From JACPPO01 sp965262505 (lineage in GTDB: Bacteria > Acidobacteriota > Vicinamibacteria > Vicinamibacterales > UBA2999), in the NCBI GenBank assembly GCA_965262505.1, contig CBDHFM010000030.1, positions 1,302,001 through 1,366,000 of the forward strand: a stretch of 64,000 nucleotides of DNA, written 5' to 3'. The notes beneath the pieces are model-generated. The model was not told the DNA's origin. It searched no databases and saw nothing but the letters and a program-made list of their open reading frames with translations. A program made the position numbers and the translations under genes. Shown one piece after another: positions 63,072 through 64,000 of the stretch. Numbering within the stretch: position 1 is the stretch's first letter; every line of letters begins with the position of its first letter.

Positions 63072-63458
63072 CTAGCGTCGACGGCGACCCTGCCACGACC
63101 AGCCATCGGCGGGGCGACGAATGCCCTTGAGGTGCAGTTTGTGTTCTGAGCCCGCGCGGCCTGGGCTGCCGGTCACGACGACGAAATCGCCCGGCTTCAA
63201 CGTGCCCGCATCGATGCTCTGGCGGCGAAGCCGCCGGGGATTCGACCACTCCGCTTCGTACGTCCGCGTCTGCCCTTCCGGAGTACGGGCCGTAAACAGC
63301 AGGACCGCGTGAGGGCTGCGGTACTGAAATTCCCGCACCTCGCCTTCAATCGTGATCGACTGGTCCTCGAAATAGTAGCGTGAGAACGAATGGTGGGCAC
63401 CGGCGGGCATACCCGTCATGAGCGTCGCAAACGTCAAAGCAAGCAGTGTGCGTCTCAC
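63072..63458 (-). CDS. DUF6152 family secreted protein
   Basis: The product is 128 residues from ATG 63458. The signal peptide is LLALTFATLMTGMPAGAHH, and the mature protein starts HHSFSRYYFEDQSITIEGEV, typical of DUF6152. The rest is a small beta-barrel: VREFQYRSPHAVLLFTARTP, TYEAEWSNPRRLRRQ and TLKPGDFVVVTGSPGRAGSE. Its fold may resemble OB-type domains. Function is unknown. It is convergent with the export gene, with 20 bp between, and divergent from the amidase gene. Confidence 0.8.
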   Translation of the reverse strand: MRRTLLALTFATLMTGMPAGAHHSFSRYYFEDQSITIEGEVREFQYRSPHAVLLFTARTPEGQTRTYEAEWSNPRRLRRQSIDAGTLKPGDFVVVTGSPGRAGSEHKLHLKGIRRPADGWSWQGRRRR

Positions 63459-63539
63459 GAAAGCTCCTCACGTTGGTGGAAACCTGGGCAGGGTTGAGCT
63501 TAGCACGGGAGGTCTGCAGGTTCGTGCGATGATGGATGC

Positions 63540-64000
63540 ATGCGAGGCACGGCCTTTTTTTTTCTCGCCGTCGTCGTGCTCCTGCTCGCGTCGCTGCCGC
63601 AGGCGCAGGGGACGGCGCCCGCGACCCCGCTCACCCTTCTGTCGAGCGAGGGCCGGCGGTCCGTGCCCACGATCGTGCTGGACGGTCAGGAACTGATCGC
63701 GCTGGACGAAGTGGCGGCACGGTTTCAGGTGACTGTGCGCGAAGACTCGTTGGCGGGTGGGTTCACGATCACGTTCAACGACCGGACGATTGTGATCTCG
63801 AACGATCAACCGATGGCCTTCGTCACTGGGCGGATGGTCGCGCTTCCCTCCCCGGCGCGCCGATTGGGCGACCGCTGGTTTGTGCCGCTCGAGTTGCTCC
63901 CGCGGGCGTTGGCCCCCATTTACGACGCGCGGATTGACCTCCGGCAGGCCTCCAGGCTGCTGGTGGTGGGAGATCTGCGTGTGCCGCGCGTCACCGGCCG
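63540..64000 (+). CDS. N-acetylmuramoyl-L-alanine amidase, N-terminal part (runs off the window)
   Basis: The first 153 codons are present from ATG 63540. A signal peptide (GTAFFFLAVVVLLLASLPQA) contains a run of nine T on the coding strand. The domain that follows (LTLLSSEGRRSVPTIVLDGQ, LIALDEVAARFQVTVREDSL, GGFTITFNDRTIVISNDQPM, RRLGDRWFVPLELLPRALAP) is the copper-amine-oxidase-N-like region that precedes the amidase_3 domain in Acidobacteriota cell-wall amidases. The catalytic domain lies beyond the window, so the assignment rests on the N-terminal resemblance only. Confidence 0.7.
   Translation, partial: MRGTAFFFLAVVVLLLASLPQAQGTAPATPLTLLSSEGRRSVPTIVLDGQELIALDEVAARFQVTVREDSLAGGFTITFNDRTIVISNDQPMAFVTGRMVALPSPARRLGDRWFVPLELLPRALAPIYDARIDLRQASRLLVVGDLRVPRVTG

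Noticed and set aside
1..64000. CRISPR arrays, tRNA and rRNA genes
   Set aside because: No regularly spaced short repeats, cloverleaf-like sequences or conserved rRNA stretches were noticed when reading the sequence; a dedicated scan was not run.

Overview
The window is high-GC bacterial DNA, most likely from an Acidobacteriota chromosome of the Vicinamibacteria type. I infer this from three Ser/Thr kinases fused to TolB/WD40-like propellers, a truncated DUF5916 outer-membrane-type protein, DUF6152 and DUF4382 proteins, secreted multihaem proteins and a large share of secreted proteins of unknown function. No rRNA, tRNA or CRISPR array was seen. The assignment rests on protein families recognised by eye, not on a search.

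Layout. 1-7405 (minus): a Cu/Ag-type RND efflux operon (small Cys/His/Met protein, cusC, cusB, cusA running off the left edge), with cusB split by an IS630-type element. 7586-11957 (plus): MFS exporter, DUF4382 lipoprotein-like protein, small membrane protein, Tat-type FAD amine oxidase. 11985-16022 (minus): DUF5916 remnant, ISAzo13 copy 1, secreted protein. 16097-31190: an insertion-rich block holding three kinase-propeller genes (one with an in-frame stop, one frameshifted, one intact), a shrunken ModA-like gene and IS30, IS256, IS1380 and IS1595 elements. 31209-32510: ISAzo13 copy 2. 32512-46742: a housekeeping stretch with an M48 protease, smc, an S41 protease, tatA-tatC, proS, nadB, aroB, a frameshifted NtrC-type regulator and a coiled-coil protein. 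46958-50483: two divergent minor-pilin sets, the plus-strand one broken by ISAzo13 copy 3. 51869-57737: secreted cytochromes, a YVTN propeller, secreted proteins and an ArsA/Get3-type ATPase. 57942-59408: IS1182-type element. 59458-61413: CstA and a small protein ending in Cys-Cys. 62122-64000: polysaccharide export protein, DUF6152 protein and the start of a cell-wall amidase.

The dominant theme is insertion and decay. Nine IS copies from seven families cover about 12.2 kb (19%). Ends and target duplications can be read for most of them. At least eight genes are interrupted, truncated, frameshifted or internally deleted. Four families inserted at sites containing CTAG.

The least explained elements are: a palindromic 110-140 bp intergenic repeat in three copies with a conserved core; a LexA-like winged-helix gene carried inside the IS630 element, whose stop codon is completed by the target site; and the CstA / Cys-Cys protein / ArsA-type ATPase neighbourhood, now separated by an IS.
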